NCBI RefSeq assembly: GCF_000455345.1
Contig: NZ_HG315690.1
Location: forward strand, 2,952,339-3,016,338
Direction of reading: 5' to 3'
DNA length: 64,000 nt
From: Halopiger goleimassiliensis
Lineage (GTDB): Archaea; Halobacteriota; Halobacteria; Halobacteriales; Natrialbaceae
This document shows positions 43,251 through 52,112 of this stretch, one piece after another (position 1 is the stretch's first letter; each line of letters begins with the position of its first letter). A program made the position numbers and the translations under genes. The notes under the pieces are model-generated. The model was not told the origin of the DNA, ran no database searches, and worked only from the letters and a program-made list of their open reading frames with translations.

Positions 43251-44888
43251 CTACGAAACGCGTTCGTAGACCGGTGTGTGATCGGCGTCCTCGTCGTCCG
43301 CAGTGAGCCGCCGGACCGTCTCGCTGACGGTTCGGAGGCTCGCGGTCTGTTCCTCGCTCGCGGCCGCCAGCGACTCGGCGGCCGCCGCGACCCGGTCGGC
43401 CGTCTCGGCGACGTCCTCGACGGTCTCGGCGGTCGCGTCGACGCTCCGGGCCTGCTGGTCGGTCGCGGCGGAGACGTCGCCCATCCCCGCGGCGGTCGTC
43501 CGGGCGGCGTCGTGGATCCCCTCGAGCGAGTCGACCGTCTCCCGGACGCTATCCGTGCCGTCTTCGACGCGGTCGACCACCTCAGTCGTCGCCTCGACGG
43601 TTTCGGCGGCGTCCTCGCGAACGGCCTCGACCGCGGTTTCGATCGCCGAGACGTCGGCTTTCGTCCGCTCGGCGAACGATCGCACCTCGTCGGCGATGAC
43701 CTCGAGCGTCGCGTCGTCGACCCCCGTTCGGGAGGACTCGATCTTCGCGTTCGTCGCCAGGAGAGACGTTCGCTCGGCGAGGTCGTCGAGTCGTTCGAGG
43801 GTCTCGTCGACCTCGTCGATCCGCGACTCGAGGTCGGCGACGGCCGCGGCGGCCCGGTCGGTCGCTTCCTCGATCGCCGCGAGGTCGTCGAGCGCGTCGT
43901 CGGCCGACTCGACGCCCGCGGCCGCGAGCCGTTCGGTCCGATCGCTCTCGGCCTCGACCTCGTCGGCGACGCTCGAGACCTCCTCGACGGCCGCGCTGAT
44001 CTCCTGGAGTTCGCCGGCCGCGCGTTCGATCGCCGCGGCCTGGGTCGCGGTGTGGTCGCTGATCGCCTCGGCACGGTTGGCGACCACCTCGCTCGTCTCG
44101 TGGAGTTCCTCGATCGGTTCCTGGACGTCGGCCTCGACCTCGTGGGCCAGCCGTCGACGCCGCTCGATCGACCGCTCGAGCCGCTGTGCGTACGAGTCGA
44201 CGTACGTGTCCACCGCGACCTGTACGTCGAGGGTAACGACCCGCAGTAGCGAGAGCACGTCGGCCATCGCGTCGTCGATCGCCCCCCTGAGCGTCGCCTC
44301 GAACGACGCCTCGAGCGACGGGGCCTCGGGGTCGCTCCCGCCGAACCCGAGCGCGTCGGCGATCCCCTCGAGACCGCCGCCGTCGGCCTCGCGGTCGGCG
44401 GCCCACTCCGTGACGGCGTCGACGACCTGTCGCTGGGCGCGCTCGTTCAGTCGCTCGAGGAGCAACTGGTAGTAGACGCCGTACTGCCCGATGTAGTGTT
44501 TCAGCGGCATATCGAGCAGTTCGTGGAGTTTGCCGATCCGGGCGCGGGTCGCGAAGTAATCCCGGTCGTAGTCGCCGGTAGCCAGCGAGACGAGGTAGGC
44601 CCGCTGGGTCTCCTTCAGCGCCTCGACGCTTTTGGGCGAGCGCTCGATGACCGCCCGCGTCTCCTCGTGCTCGAGGAGGTTCTCGTAGAAGTCGTCGGCG
44701 ATCCGATCCTGCTCGTCGCGAAGCAACGGCTCGAGGGCCGACAGCCGCCGTTCGTCCTCGGCGTCGAAGCCCAGAAACGCCTTCCGCCAGGCGATCTCCT
44801 CGTCGTCGAGACCGATGCGGTCGGTCAGTTCGTCGGGGTCGACGAACGCGTTCAGTCCGCCGTGTCCGAACGTCTCCGCCGGATCCAT
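43251..44888 (-). CDS. hemAT: Globin-coupled chemotaxis transducer HemAT
   Basis: 545 aa, soluble. An N-terminal globin-like sensor (about 1-190) has the proximal heme His122 in IGKLHELLDMPLKHYIGQY, followed by a coiled-coil signalling region whose hairpin tip DLAERTSLLATNAKIESSR and IADEVRSFAERTK match MCP domains. It senses oxygen and controls CheA for aerophobic/aerophilic movement. The start at 44888 is favoured by a TATA box exactly 26 nt upstream. No che genes are in the window. Confidence 0.92.
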   Translation of the reverse strand: MDPAETFGHGGLNAFVDPDELTDRIGLDDEEIAWRKAFLGFDAEDERRLSALEPLLRDEQDRIADDFYENLLEHEETRAVIERSPKSVEALKETQRAYLVSLATGDYDRDYFATRARIGKLHELLDMPLKHYIGQYGVYYQLLLERLNERAQRQVVDAVTEWAADREADGGGLEGIADALGFGGSDPEAPSLEASFEATLRGAIDDAMADVLSLLRVVTLDVQVAVDTYVDSYAQRLERSIERRRRLAHEVEADVQEPIEELHETSEVVANRAEAISDHTATQAAAIERAAGELQEISAAVEEVSSVADEVEAESDRTERLAAAGVESADDALDDLAAIEEATDRAAAAVADLESRIDEVDETLERLDDLAERTSLLATNAKIESSRTGVDDATLEVIADEVRSFAERTKADVSAIETAVEAVREDAAETVEATTEVVDRVEDGTDSVRETVDSLEGIHDAARTTAAGMGDVSAATDQQARSVDATAETVEDVAETADRVAAAAESLAAASEEQTASLRTVSETVRRLTADDEDADHTPVYERVS

Positions 44889-44910
44889 ACGGGAACGTGT
44901 TCGCACCGTC

Positions 44911-44917
44911 GTATAAG
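44911..44917 (-). promoter_or_regulatory. TATA box of hemAT
   Basis: CTTATAC on the minus strand, centred about 26 nt upstream of the start at 44888. The divergent PINc-KH gene has the same TTATAC box on the other strand, about 145 nt away, so the two promoters are separate. Confidence 0.55.
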
Positions 44918-45056
44918 GTATCGTGAGTGTTCCCGGCCGATAGGAACGTCCGACAACGGCCGGAAACGAGCGCCGGTGGCGACCGATCCAACGTCGCCGG
45001 TAGCGGTCGATCCCTGCTACGGCTGTGAGAACCGGCCGCGATCGTCTCCCGCAGCC

Positions 45057-45062
45057 TTATAC
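45057..45062 (+). promoter_or_regulatory. TATA box of the PINc-KH ATPase gene
   Basis: TTATAC centred 26 nt before the ATG at 45086, fitting a leaderless transcript. Confidence 0.55.
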
Positions 45063-45085
45063 ACGCGGATGGCCAACGTTTCGGC

Positions 45086-46954
45086 ATGAACGTCGTGCCG
45101 GATACGAGCGTGGTCATCGACGGCCGCGTCTCGGCGACGATCGACGACGGGCAGTTCGAGGGAGCGACGATTTCGGTGCCGGAAGCCGTCGTCGCGGAAC
45201 TCGAGGCACAGGCCAACGACGGCATCGAGAGCGGCTGGGACGGACTCGAGGAACTCCAGCGCCTCGCCGAGTTGGCCGACGAGGGCGTCATCGACCTCGA
45301 GTACGTCGGCGAGCGGCCCAACGCCATCGAGCGGGGCCACGCCTCCGAGGGAGAAATCGACGCTCTCATCCGCGACCTCGCGGAGGACCTCGAGGCCACG
45401 TTCCTCACCAGCGACGTCGTCCAGGCCGAAGTCGCCCGGGCGAAGGGGCTGGACGTCGAACACGTCTCCCCCGAGGTCCGCGAGGTGGGGGCGCTCACCG
45501 TCGAGAACTACTTCGACGAGCAGACGATGAGCGTCCACCTCAAGACGGGGGCCGTGCCGAAGGCCAAACGCGGCGAACTCGGCGACATGCACTACCAGGC
45601 CATCGCCGACGACCCACTCGACGAGGAGACGATGGACGAGTACGCCCGGGAGATCGTCGACGCCGCGAAGGAGTCCTCCGACGGGTTCCTCGAGCTCTCC
45701 CAGCCAGGGATGAAGATCGTCCAGTTCCGGGACTTCCGGATCGCGGTCGGTCGCCCGCCGTTCTCCGACGGCATCGAGATCACCGCCGTCCGCCCGATCG
45801 CCCAGACCGACATCGAGGACTACGAGAACGCCGAGGAGCTGAAAGACCGCCTTCTGGAGCGCCAGCGCGGCGTCCTCATCTCGGGGGCTCCCGGAGCGGG
45901 GAAGTCGACGTTCGCGCAGGCGGTCGCGCGGTTCATCTCCGATCACGACTACGCGGTCAAGACGATGGAGAAACCGCGGGACCTGCAGGTCGGCCCGGAG
46001 ATCACCCAGTACACCGAACTCGGCGGCGAGATGGCCAACACGGCCGACGCTCTGCTGATGGTCCGGCCGGACTACACGATCTACGACGAGGTCCGCAAGA
46101 CCGACGACTTCGAGGTCTTCGCGGACATGCGACTCGCGGGCGTCGGCATGATCGGCGTCGTCCACGCGACGCGCGCGATCGACGCCCTCCAGCGCCTCGT
46201 GGGACGGGTCGAACTCGGGATGATCCCCCAGGTCGTCGACACCGTCGTCTACATCGAGGCCGGCGAAGTCGACACCGTCTACGACGTGAAAACGGAGGTC
46301 AAGGTCCCTGCGGGCCTCACGGAGGAGGACCTCGCGCGGCCGGTCATCCAGGTCACCAACTTCGAGACCGGTGAACCCGAGTACGAGATCTACACCTTCA
46401 ACCGGCAGGTCGTCACCGTCCCCCTCAAAGAGGAGGAGGGCGGCCCCGGCAGCGAGTCCGGCGTCGACCGCATCGCCAAACAGGAGATCGAACGCGAGAT
46501 CCGCTCGATCGCCCGGGGCTACGTCGACGTCGAACTCCGGAGCCAGGATAAGGCCGTCGTCTACGTCGAGGAGGACGACATCTCGAGCGTCATCGGCAAG
46601 GGCGGCGGCCGCATCACGGACGTCGAGAACCGCCTCGGGATCGACATCGACGTCCGGACCCACGACGAGAACCCCAACTACGGCGCGGGCGGCGGAAGCG
46701 CCGGCGCGAGCAGCGACGGCGGCCAGGCCGCCGGGCAGATGGTCACGCCGGAAGTGACCTCGCGACACATCGTGATCCCGGTCGACGGCAACCACGGCGA
46801 AACCGTCGAAGTCCAGGCCGGCGGCGACTACCTCTTCACCGCGACGGTCAGCCGCGGCGGGGAAATCCAGGTGTCTCGAGGCAGTGCGATCGCCGACGAA
46901 CTCGAGCAGGCGATCGATCGAAAGGATCCGATTACTGTCGTCCCGTCGTCGTAG
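45086..46954 (+). CDS. PIN-domain/secretion-type ATPase/KH-domain protein (PINc/VapC family ATPase)
   Basis: 622 aa. An N-terminal PIN nuclease domain (about 1-140: VPDTSVVIDGRV, FLTSDVVQAEVARAKG) is joined to an ATPase resembling type II/IV secretion ATPases (Walker A GAPGAGKST at about residue 267, GVVHATRAIDALQRL), and then a KH RNA-binding domain (about 490-540: VIGKGGGRITDVENRLG) and a C-terminal TRAM-like segment (about 555-615). This fused architecture is conserved in archaea and is thought to act on RNA. Its substrate is unknown. A Gly/Ser-rich linker (about 530-550) follows the KH domain. Confidence 0.9.
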   Translation: MNVVPDTSVVIDGRVSATIDDGQFEGATISVPEAVVAELEAQANDGIESGWDGLEELQRLAELADEGVIDLEYVGERPNAIERGHASEGEIDALIRDLAEDLEATFLTSDVVQAEVARAKGLDVEHVSPEVREVGALTVENYFDEQTMSVHLKTGAVPKAKRGELGDMHYQAIADDPLDEETMDEYAREIVDAAKESSDGFLELSQPGMKIVQFRDFRIAVGRPPFSDGIEITAVRPIAQTDIEDYENAEELKDRLLERQRGVLISGAPGAGKSTFAQAVARFISDHDYAVKTMEKPRDLQVGPEITQYTELGGEMANTADALLMVRPDYTIYDEVRKTDDFEVFADMRLAGVGMIGVVHATRAIDALQRLVGRVELGMIPQVVDTVVYIEAGEVDTVYDVKTEVKVPAGLTEEDLARPVIQVTNFETGEPEYEIYTFNRQVVTVPLKEEEGGPGSESGVDRIAKQEIEREIRSIARGYVDVELRSQDKAVVYVEEDDISSVIGKGGGRITDVENRLGIDIDVRTHDENPNYGAGGGSAGASSDGGQAAGQMVTPEVTSRHIVIPVDGNHGETVEVQAGGDYLFTATVSRGGEIQVSRGSAIADELEQAIDRKDPITVVPSS

Positions 46955-47049
46955 AGGGGCGAGCGCGGCGACTCGCTCGTTTCGGCGTCGTCGCGATGAA
47001 GGAGTGTCTGGTGGAAACCGTCAGAGAACGGGTCCCGCACCTTCTTTCC

Positions 47050-47255
47050 AACCGCTCGCAAACGGCACGTATAGACCGTATAGGTATCGTTCCGTCCATA
47101 CCGTTCCAGTTTGCGGTGGCGCGTGCTGTCGAGCGGCCGACCGAAAGGGAGGCCGCTCGATGAAACCGCGCGAGGGATGAGCGAACGGAGTGAGCGAATC
47201 GGCTGGGGAGGGTGTGGCCACTCCCCGTGTCCACGAGAGCAGGAACGCTTCATTT
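47050..47255 (-). repeat. Dispersed noncoding repeat, copy 2
   Basis: Inverted relative to the copy at 41385-41590. The stem is TCGAGCGGCC (47129-47138) and GGCCGCTCGA (47151-47160), all ten pairs formed, 12-nt loop. The fifth pair is G-C here and T-A in copy 1. The GAGCGAA half of the core occurs twice, either side of CGGAGT. The full gap 46955-47411 carries no gene. Confidence 0.65.
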
Positions 47256-47411
47256 CGACAGCTTCCGTGCGAACTCACTGTTCAGTTGGCAACTCTACTG
47301 ATCAGCCGGTTCGTCCGATAGCTACTCGAGACCAATACCGCGAGAACGGACCGCATCCACCGTGGCCGGCGTCGAAACGCCACAGTCGCACTCGAGCGAA
47401 CCGAGACCACA

Positions 47412-48302
47412 CTACGGCTCGAGGAACGACGGCCCCGGAACCGACTCGGCTTCGGCCGTCTCCCAGGTGTGGTCGGGCTCCCACCCCAGCTCCCGGCGGG
47501 CCTTCGCCGTCGAGAAGGCGGCCTCCGTGCCCGAGAGGTCGCAGGGCGAGGGCAGATTCCCGAAGGCGGCGTCGATCGTCTCCGCTGTCGGCCGACCCAG
47601 GTAGTTGTCCTCGGCGACCGCGAGGTAGGGCTCGTGGCCCTCGACGTCGGCCTCGAGGGCGCGTTCGACCAGCGAGACCACGTCGCGGACGTCGATGTAC
47701 GACCAGAAGTGACCCACCGGTTCGGGGTCGTCGGGGTCGAACGCCTCCCGGACCGCGGCCACCTCGTACGCACCCGGGTAGTTCACCCACGACGGCCGGA
47801 GCGAGACGACGGAGATGCCCGCCCGGCGGACGATCATCTCGGCGAGTTCCTCGCCGACCAGTTTCGAGGTTCCGTAGGGATCCTCCGGCTCGAGGGGGTG
47901 TTCCTCGTCGATCGGCAGGTACGCGGGGAGCCTGGGTTCCGCGGCGAAGGGCATGCCGTAGATGCTCTCGCTCGAGGTCCAGACGACGTCCGCGCCGACG
48001 GACCCGGCGGCGTCGAACACGTTGTACGTACAGGCGACGTTCGTGTGGAACGTCTCGCTGCCGGGTCGAATTCCCATCCGCGGGATCGAGGCGCAGTGGA
48101 CGACCGCGTCGGGTCGTTCGGCCCGCACGACGTCGATCGCCTGGCCGTAGTCGGTGAGATCCGCGGCGTAGAAACTGGCGTTCTCGAGGCGACCGGCCGG
48201 TCGCTCGAGGTCGACGCCGACGACCTCGTGACCTGTCGTCGCGAGCCGTTCGACGACCCAGCTACCGATGCCGCCCGTCGCACCCGTGACGAGAACGTTC
48301 AT
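47412..48302 (-). CDS. NAD-dependent epimerase/dehydratase
   Basis: 296 aa. MNVLVTGATGGIGSWVVERL carries the GxxGxxG loop; the catalytic Tyr-x3-Lys is PYGTSKLVGEE and the Ser/Thr is in WTSSESIYG. An extended SDR acting on a nucleotide sugar or a sugar lactone/acid is likely, and GIRPGSETFHTNVACTYNVF is typical. A TTTGATAC box 27 nt upstream supports the ATG at 48302. It is not in a sugar-metabolism cluster here. Confidence 0.88.
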   Translation of the reverse strand: MNVLVTGATGGIGSWVVERLATTGHEVVGVDLERPAGRLENASFYAADLTDYGQAIDVVRAERPDAVVHCASIPRMGIRPGSETFHTNVACTYNVFDAAGSVGADVVWTSSESIYGMPFAAEPRLPAYLPIDEEHPLEPEDPYGTSKLVGEELAEMIVRRAGISVVSLRPSWVNYPGAYEVAAVREAFDPDDPEPVGHFWSYIDVRDVVSLVERALEADVEGHEPYLAVAEDNYLGRPTAETIDAAFGNLPSPCDLSGTEAAFSTAKARRELGWEPDHTWETAEAESVPGPSFLEP

Positions 48303-48448
48303 GGTGGTGCTGGCCCGCTGGCCCGTATCAAACTGCCGATATCGTGAGCGTCTCGAGACGGTTCGGCCGACGCACTCGATCCCTCGAGCGGACCGGTGGA
48401 CGAGAGGCAGGGCGTCGAACGACGAGTATCCCGAATCGAGCGGGCGGC

Positions 48449-49117
48449 CTACGGCTCCTCGCGACGATCCTGGAACCGCCGCGCGATCACCACGAAGACG
48501 CCGGTCAGGACGAGGTAGAGTTCCCAGCCGTTCTCTGCGATCGGCAGCAGGATCGGATCGTCGGAGTCGGGATCCTCGGAGAGTTCGACCGGGTTCGCGA
48601 CGTGGGTGTCCTCGGTGGTCCCGACCGCACCGGCGTCGATAACCTGCTCGCCGGTCTCGGGATCCGTGCCGAACTCGACGAACGTCTGGACGAGGCCGTC
48701 GGCCGTCGAGAGGAGCAGTTCGCCCTCGAGGCGGACGAATCGATCGATCGCCGGATAGAGGGCGTTGATCCCCTCGAGGTGGGCGTAATCGAGCAGGAGG
48801 TGGGCGAAGACGTGGACGAACAGGACGACCCAGGCGACGCGGACGCCCCGGCCGCCCCAGCGACCGCGGAGCCACGAGTCGTCGGGGTCGCGCAGGCGGG
48901 TGTCCCAGTAGAGCCACACCCCGACGAGGAGCGGAATCGTCAGGGTGTGCAAGACGGTCCGGTGAGCGCCGTCGACGACGGGACCGAGCAGGGCGTCTGC
49001 CTCCGGAAGTGCGACCACGACGAGGAGGAGGGCGAGCACGCGCCGATCGTAGGCCCCTCGCAACAGCCCGGCCGCGAGCAGGAGGGCGACGCCCGCGTGG
49101 ACGACCGTCGACGGCAT
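48449..49117 (-). CDS. YdjM/DUF457-like membrane-bound hydrolase
   Basis: 222 aa with about five membrane helices. MPSTVVHAGVALLLAAGLLRG and LPEADALLGPVVDGAHRTVLHTL match the LexA-regulated YdjM-type family, whose His and Asp (PEAD, HRxxxH) are thought to bind metal. An extracytoplasmic loop lies before the last helix. Its start overlaps the stop of the upstream paralogue by one base, so the two are coupled. Confidence 0.75.
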   Translation of the reverse strand: MPSTVVHAGVALLLAAGLLRGAYDRRVLALLLVVVALPEADALLGPVVDGAHRTVLHTLTIPLLVGVWLYWDTRLRDPDDSWLRGRWGGRGVRVAWVVLFVHVFAHLLLDYAHLEGINALYPAIDRFVRLEGELLLSTADGLVQTFVEFGTDPETGEQVIDAGAVGTTEDTHVANPVELSEDPDSDDPILLPIAENGWELYLVLTGVFVVIARRFQDRREEP

Positions 49118-49758
49118 CAGCGATCACCTCTCTCGCGAAGCCGGACTGCGGCGGCGACCGCCGCCGTCGCGACGACGACCAGTTGCCAGCCCGACGTGAC
49201 CAGGTGCAGTTCGCGCTCGAGTCCCGTCTCGAGGCCCGTCCCCGGCGTCGGGTTCACCCACGTCGCGACGTGGTGCTCCGCCGTCGTCCCCGGCGACTCG
49301 AGCGGGAGGAGTTCGCCGCTGTCGACGAACGTGAGGATCACGCCCTCGTCGCTCGAGAGGAGGAACCTGCCGGCGACCGTGTAGAACCGATCGTGCAGGG
49401 GATAGAGGAGGGCGACGCCCGCGGACCCGAAGAGGTCCAGTCCGATACCGGCGACGACGAACGCGGCCAGGGTGACCCACGCGACCCGCACGCCGTACCA
49501 GCCGTAACGGGCCGCGAGCCAGGAGCGGTCGCGGTACCGGGTATCCCAGTAGAGGACGACGAACGCGAAACCGGGCAACAACAGGGTGTGGAGGAGGGCG
49601 TTGGTCGTGCCGTGGACGACGAGGCTCGCGACCGCGTCGAGGTCCGGGAGCGCGGCCGCGAGGGCGACGACCAGTACGGATCGTCGGTCGGCCGCTGCAC
49701 CGAGCAGCGCCAGCCCCAGCAGGACGCCCACCGCGACGTTCACGAGCGTCGGTGCCAT
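49117..49758 (-). CDS. YdjM/DUF457-like membrane protein, paralogue of the next gene
   Basis: 213 aa, the first gene of the pair. The layout matches 48449-49117: LALLGAAADRRSVLVVALAAA, LPDLDAVASLVVHGTTNALLHTLLLP, a long extracytoplasmic loop with FLLSSDEGVILTF, and a last helix near the end. The HR pair of its partner is replaced (TTNALLH), so the metal site may be altered. AAATAAA at 49781-49787 (minus TTTATTT) about 26 nt upstream fits its promoter. Confidence 0.75.
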   Translation of the reverse strand: MAPTLVNVAVGVLLGLALLGAAADRRSVLVVALAAALPDLDAVASLVVHGTTNALLHTLLLPGFAFVVLYWDTRYRDRSWLAARYGWYGVRVAWVTLAAFVVAGIGLDLFGSAGVALLYPLHDRFYTVAGRFLLSSDEGVILTFVDSGELLPLESPGTTAEHHVATWVNPTPGTGLETGLERELHLVTSGWQLVVVATAAVAAAVRLRERGDR

Positions 49759-49780
49759 ACCGATTTCTCAGAGGTACCGA

Positions 49781-49787
49781 AAATAAA
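49781..49787 (-). promoter_or_regulatory. TATA box of the YdjM-like pair
   Basis: TTTATTT on the minus strand, 23-29 nt before the start at 49758. Confidence 0.5.
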
Positions 49788-49991
49788 CGTATCGTCGCCG
49801 ACGCCGGTCGCCGTCGTCTTCGGACGACCGGTCACGGAGCGACCGACGCCGGCCGACGACCGCCTCTTCGACTCGGAGTGTCCGTTCGATCGCCAACCGT
49901 CGTTTCTCGAGACAGCTAGTTGTGTAAGGATTAGGCATAAATAGCAGACAGTTGCTTCGATAAGTAGAGATATGGTTGGTGATAGAACCAT

Positions 49992-50903
49992 ATGAGTATC
50001 GAGGACAGCACGTTCGTCTACTCGGAGGTCGAACGCGAGACCGGATCGGCTCTCACGGATCCAACCACCCTCGAGCGAGTCCGGACGCGCATCGTCGACG
50101 CGATCCGGACGGCCGTCGACGACGCGAGCGCGGAGGGCCTCGTCGTGGCGATGAGCGGCGGCCTCGATTCGACCGTGACCGCGATGCTCGCCGTCGAGGC
50201 GGTAGGCAGCGATCGCGTGCTGGGTCTCGGACTTCCCTGTGACGAGCCCGACGAACGCACCGTTAGCGAGGCCCGCACGATGGCCGACGGACTCGGGATC
50301 GAGTTCCACGAGCTCCAGCTCCGGCCCGTTCTCGAGGCGTTCGAGGCAGCCGTTACGCCCGACCTCGAGCCGTCAGATACCGACGCCGGAGTGTCGGACG
50401 ATCGCACCAGAACGCGAGGCAACGCGATCGCTCGACTGCGGATGGCCTGTGCGTACTACGCGGCGAACCGCCGCTCGCGGCTCGTCCTCGGGACCGCGAA
50501 CCGGTCGGAACTACTGGTCGGCTACGTCACGAAGTACGGGGACGCCGCGGCCGACGTCTACCCCCTGGGCGACCTCTACAAGACGGAAGTGCAGGCGCTG
50601 GCCGAGTGGATCGGCATCCCCCGTCGGATCGTCAGCAAGGAGCCGAGCGCGGGCTTCAGGGAGGGGCAGCGGGACGCCGACGACCTCGGCGCACCGTACG
50701 AGGAAATCGACCCGCTGTTACGGCGGATCGTCGACGAGGGTGCGTCGATCACCGACGCGGCGGACGAACTGGGCATCGACCGGACCACGGCGCGAACGAT
50801 CGCCTGGCTCGTCGCGGAAACGGCCCACAAGCGGACAGTCCCCCCGACGCCCGGCGTCGGCGATCGACCGCCGTTCGACCGTGCGGTCGACCTGTCAGGG
50901 TGA
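49992..50903 (+). CDS. nadE: NAD+ synthetase
   Basis: 303 aa. VVAMSGGLDSTVTAML is the PP-loop (SGGxDS) of the adenylating domain; LVLGTANRSELLVGYVTKYG and YPLGDLYKTEVQALAEW with IVSKEPSAGF are NadE signatures. There is no nitrilase domain, so it uses ammonia. It converts nicotinate adenine dinucleotide to NAD+. CATAAATA at 49936-49943 is a candidate TATA box with a short leader. Confidence 0.9.
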   Translation: MSIEDSTFVYSEVERETGSALTDPTTLERVRTRIVDAIRTAVDDASAEGLVVAMSGGLDSTVTAMLAVEAVGSDRVLGLGLPCDEPDERTVSEARTMADGLGIEFHELQLRPVLEAFEAAVTPDLEPSDTDAGVSDDRTRTRGNAIARLRMACAYYAANRRSRLVLGTANRSELLVGYVTKYGDAAADVYPLGDLYKTEVQALAEWIGIPRRIVSKEPSAGFREGQRDADDLGAPYEEIDPLLRRIVDEGASITDAADELGIDRTTARTIAWLVAETAHKRTVPPTPGVGDRPPFDRAVDLSG

Positions 50904-50933
50904 GGTCCCCGCTCCGTCGCGAGCGATCGGTGC

Positions 50934-51341
50934 TCACCGCCCGGAGTCCTCCCGGTAGAGTTCCGGGTTGCGCCACCAGAACAGCCCCCAGCCGAACGCG
51001 AAGCCGCCAGCCATCGCGACGATTTCTTCCAGGATCCACGGTAACGTGCCGAGCAACGCGAGCAGTACCAGCGCGGACCCGGCCAGCGCGCCCAGCAGGA
51101 CGAACACGAGATCCCCGAGAATACGAATGGTCGAGTGCTCCCAGTAGTGCTGGCGGTCGTCGTCGTACCAGACGCCGACGTAGATCAACACCGGTGCCAT
51201 CGCCGTGATGACCGTGATCGCGTGATATTCCTCGGAGAAGCCGTACTGCGAGAGGATCGCGTTGACGACGCTCGCCAGAATCGTGGCGGCCAACAACCCG
51301 ACGAGCAACCACCCCGTCCGCGGGACCGTCTCCTTGTCCAT
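50934..51341 (-). CDS. Membrane protein, function unknown
   Basis: 135 aa from the ATG at 51341; ATTATTTTG about 28 nt upstream favours this start over an ATG 24 nt further on. Four hydrophobic segments (about 10-30, 40-58, 73-95, 98-120) and an aromatic end WGLFWWRNPELYRE. Between helices 2 and 3 lies VGVWYDDDRQHYWEHS. No family is recognised. Confidence 0.65.
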   Translation of the reverse strand: MDKETVPRTGWLLVGLLAATILASVVNAILSQYGFSEEYHAITVITAMAPVLIYVGVWYDDDRQHYWEHSTIRILGDLVFVLLGALAGSALVLLALLGTLPWILEEIVAMAGGFAFGWGLFWWRNPELYREDSGR

Positions 51342-51363
51342 ACCAGGGGTGGCCGAGGCCGTC

Positions 51364-51372
51364 AAAATAATC
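51364..51372 (-). promoter_or_regulatory. TATA box of the gene at 50934-51341
   Basis: ATTATTTTG on the minus strand, centred about 27 nt upstream of the start at 51341. Confidence 0.45.
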
Positions 51373-51407
51373 CTACCGCTCTGTTCGCGACCCGCTCCGG
51401 CGGGCGG

Positions 51408-51701
51408 TTATTCGGCACAGCAGGCGTCTTTCTTCGCCGCCTCGTCGACGCCGTTGCCGTCCGCCGCGACCGGCTCCTTCAGCCGGTAGAGGCTCTGTCG
51501 AGCGTCCGCAAAGTAGATGTCCTCGTCGACGATACCGATCTCTTCGAGGCGCTCGAGGGCGTACCGGACCGTCCGGGCCGACAGCATCGATTCCTCGACG
51601 ATCTGTTTCTGGGTCAGCGGCCCGTCGTACTCGAGAACCTTGAAAACCAGTTTCGCGCTCGGTGGAAGGTCTTCGATCTCCTCCCCGTCAGTCTCTTCCA
51701 T
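51408..51701 (-). CDS. Small wHTH transcription regulator (MarR/ArsR-like)
   Basis: 97 aa. LPPSAKLVFKVLEYDGPLTQ, KQIVEESMLSARTVRYALER and LEEIGIVDEDIYF form a complete winged helix. The tail ends DACCAE with a Cys pair that could bind metal or respond to redox. The arrangement matches small haloarchaeal MarR-type proteins. Its promoter is a textbook leaderless box. It is divergent from the giant pilin-like gene, so it is a candidate regulator of it. Confidence 0.82.
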   Translation of the reverse strand: MEETDGEEIEDLPPSAKLVFKVLEYDGPLTQKQIVEESMLSARTVRYALERLEEIGIVDEDIYFADARQSLYRLKEPVAADGNGVDEAAKKDACCAE

Positions 51702-51726
51702 GTTACGAATCGAAATTCCCCAGCAG

Positions 51727-51733
51727 TATAAAA
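51727..51733 (-). promoter_or_regulatory. TATA box of the wHTH gene
   Basis: TTTTATA on the minus strand, 26-32 nt upstream of the start at 51701. Confidence 0.6.
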
Positions 51734-51831
51734 GTTGAGCCTTACCCGTCGCAGATGTAATGAAAGATTACGTGGATGCTCGACGAGTAATGTGGCGTCT
51801 GCGGCCTCGAGTGGCCGAATGTTAACCTGAT

Positions 51832-51841
51832 TAACCGGTTA
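51832..51841. promoter_or_regulatory. Palindrome TAACCGGTTA, possible operator
   Basis: A perfect 10-bp palindrome preceded by a near copy of one half (GTTAACC at 51821-51827). It sits in the 411-nt gap between the wHTH gene and the pilin-like gene. No coding sequence is supported in that gap. Confidence 0.25.
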
Positions 51842-52081
51842 GTCAGACGGTCGTACTGTCGGTTCGGTCCCTACATTTCGATCCAGTTGTGAGTCGAGCG
51901 TTCGGCGTACGATCCGGTACTGACTCGCTCACAGACCGACGGGATCCGGCCGACCCGGGTGGCCCCATCGTATCACCAGCGCCCCCGGTCCGAACCGGAC
52001 GGTCCGTCATCGGGTGAAATCGTGCCTCGAGTTCGCAAAGATCGCTAGATCCCTTGTTTGACCTCACAGACATCGTGAAAG

Positions 52082-52090
52082 TTTTTATAT
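52082..52090 (+). promoter_or_regulatory. TATA box of the pilin-like gene
   Basis: TTTTTATAT lies 23-31 nt before the ATG at 52113. It supports that ATG over a TTG four codons upstream. Confidence 0.65.
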
Positions 52091-52112
52091 GTAGAGTTCG
52101 TTGAATGAGAAA

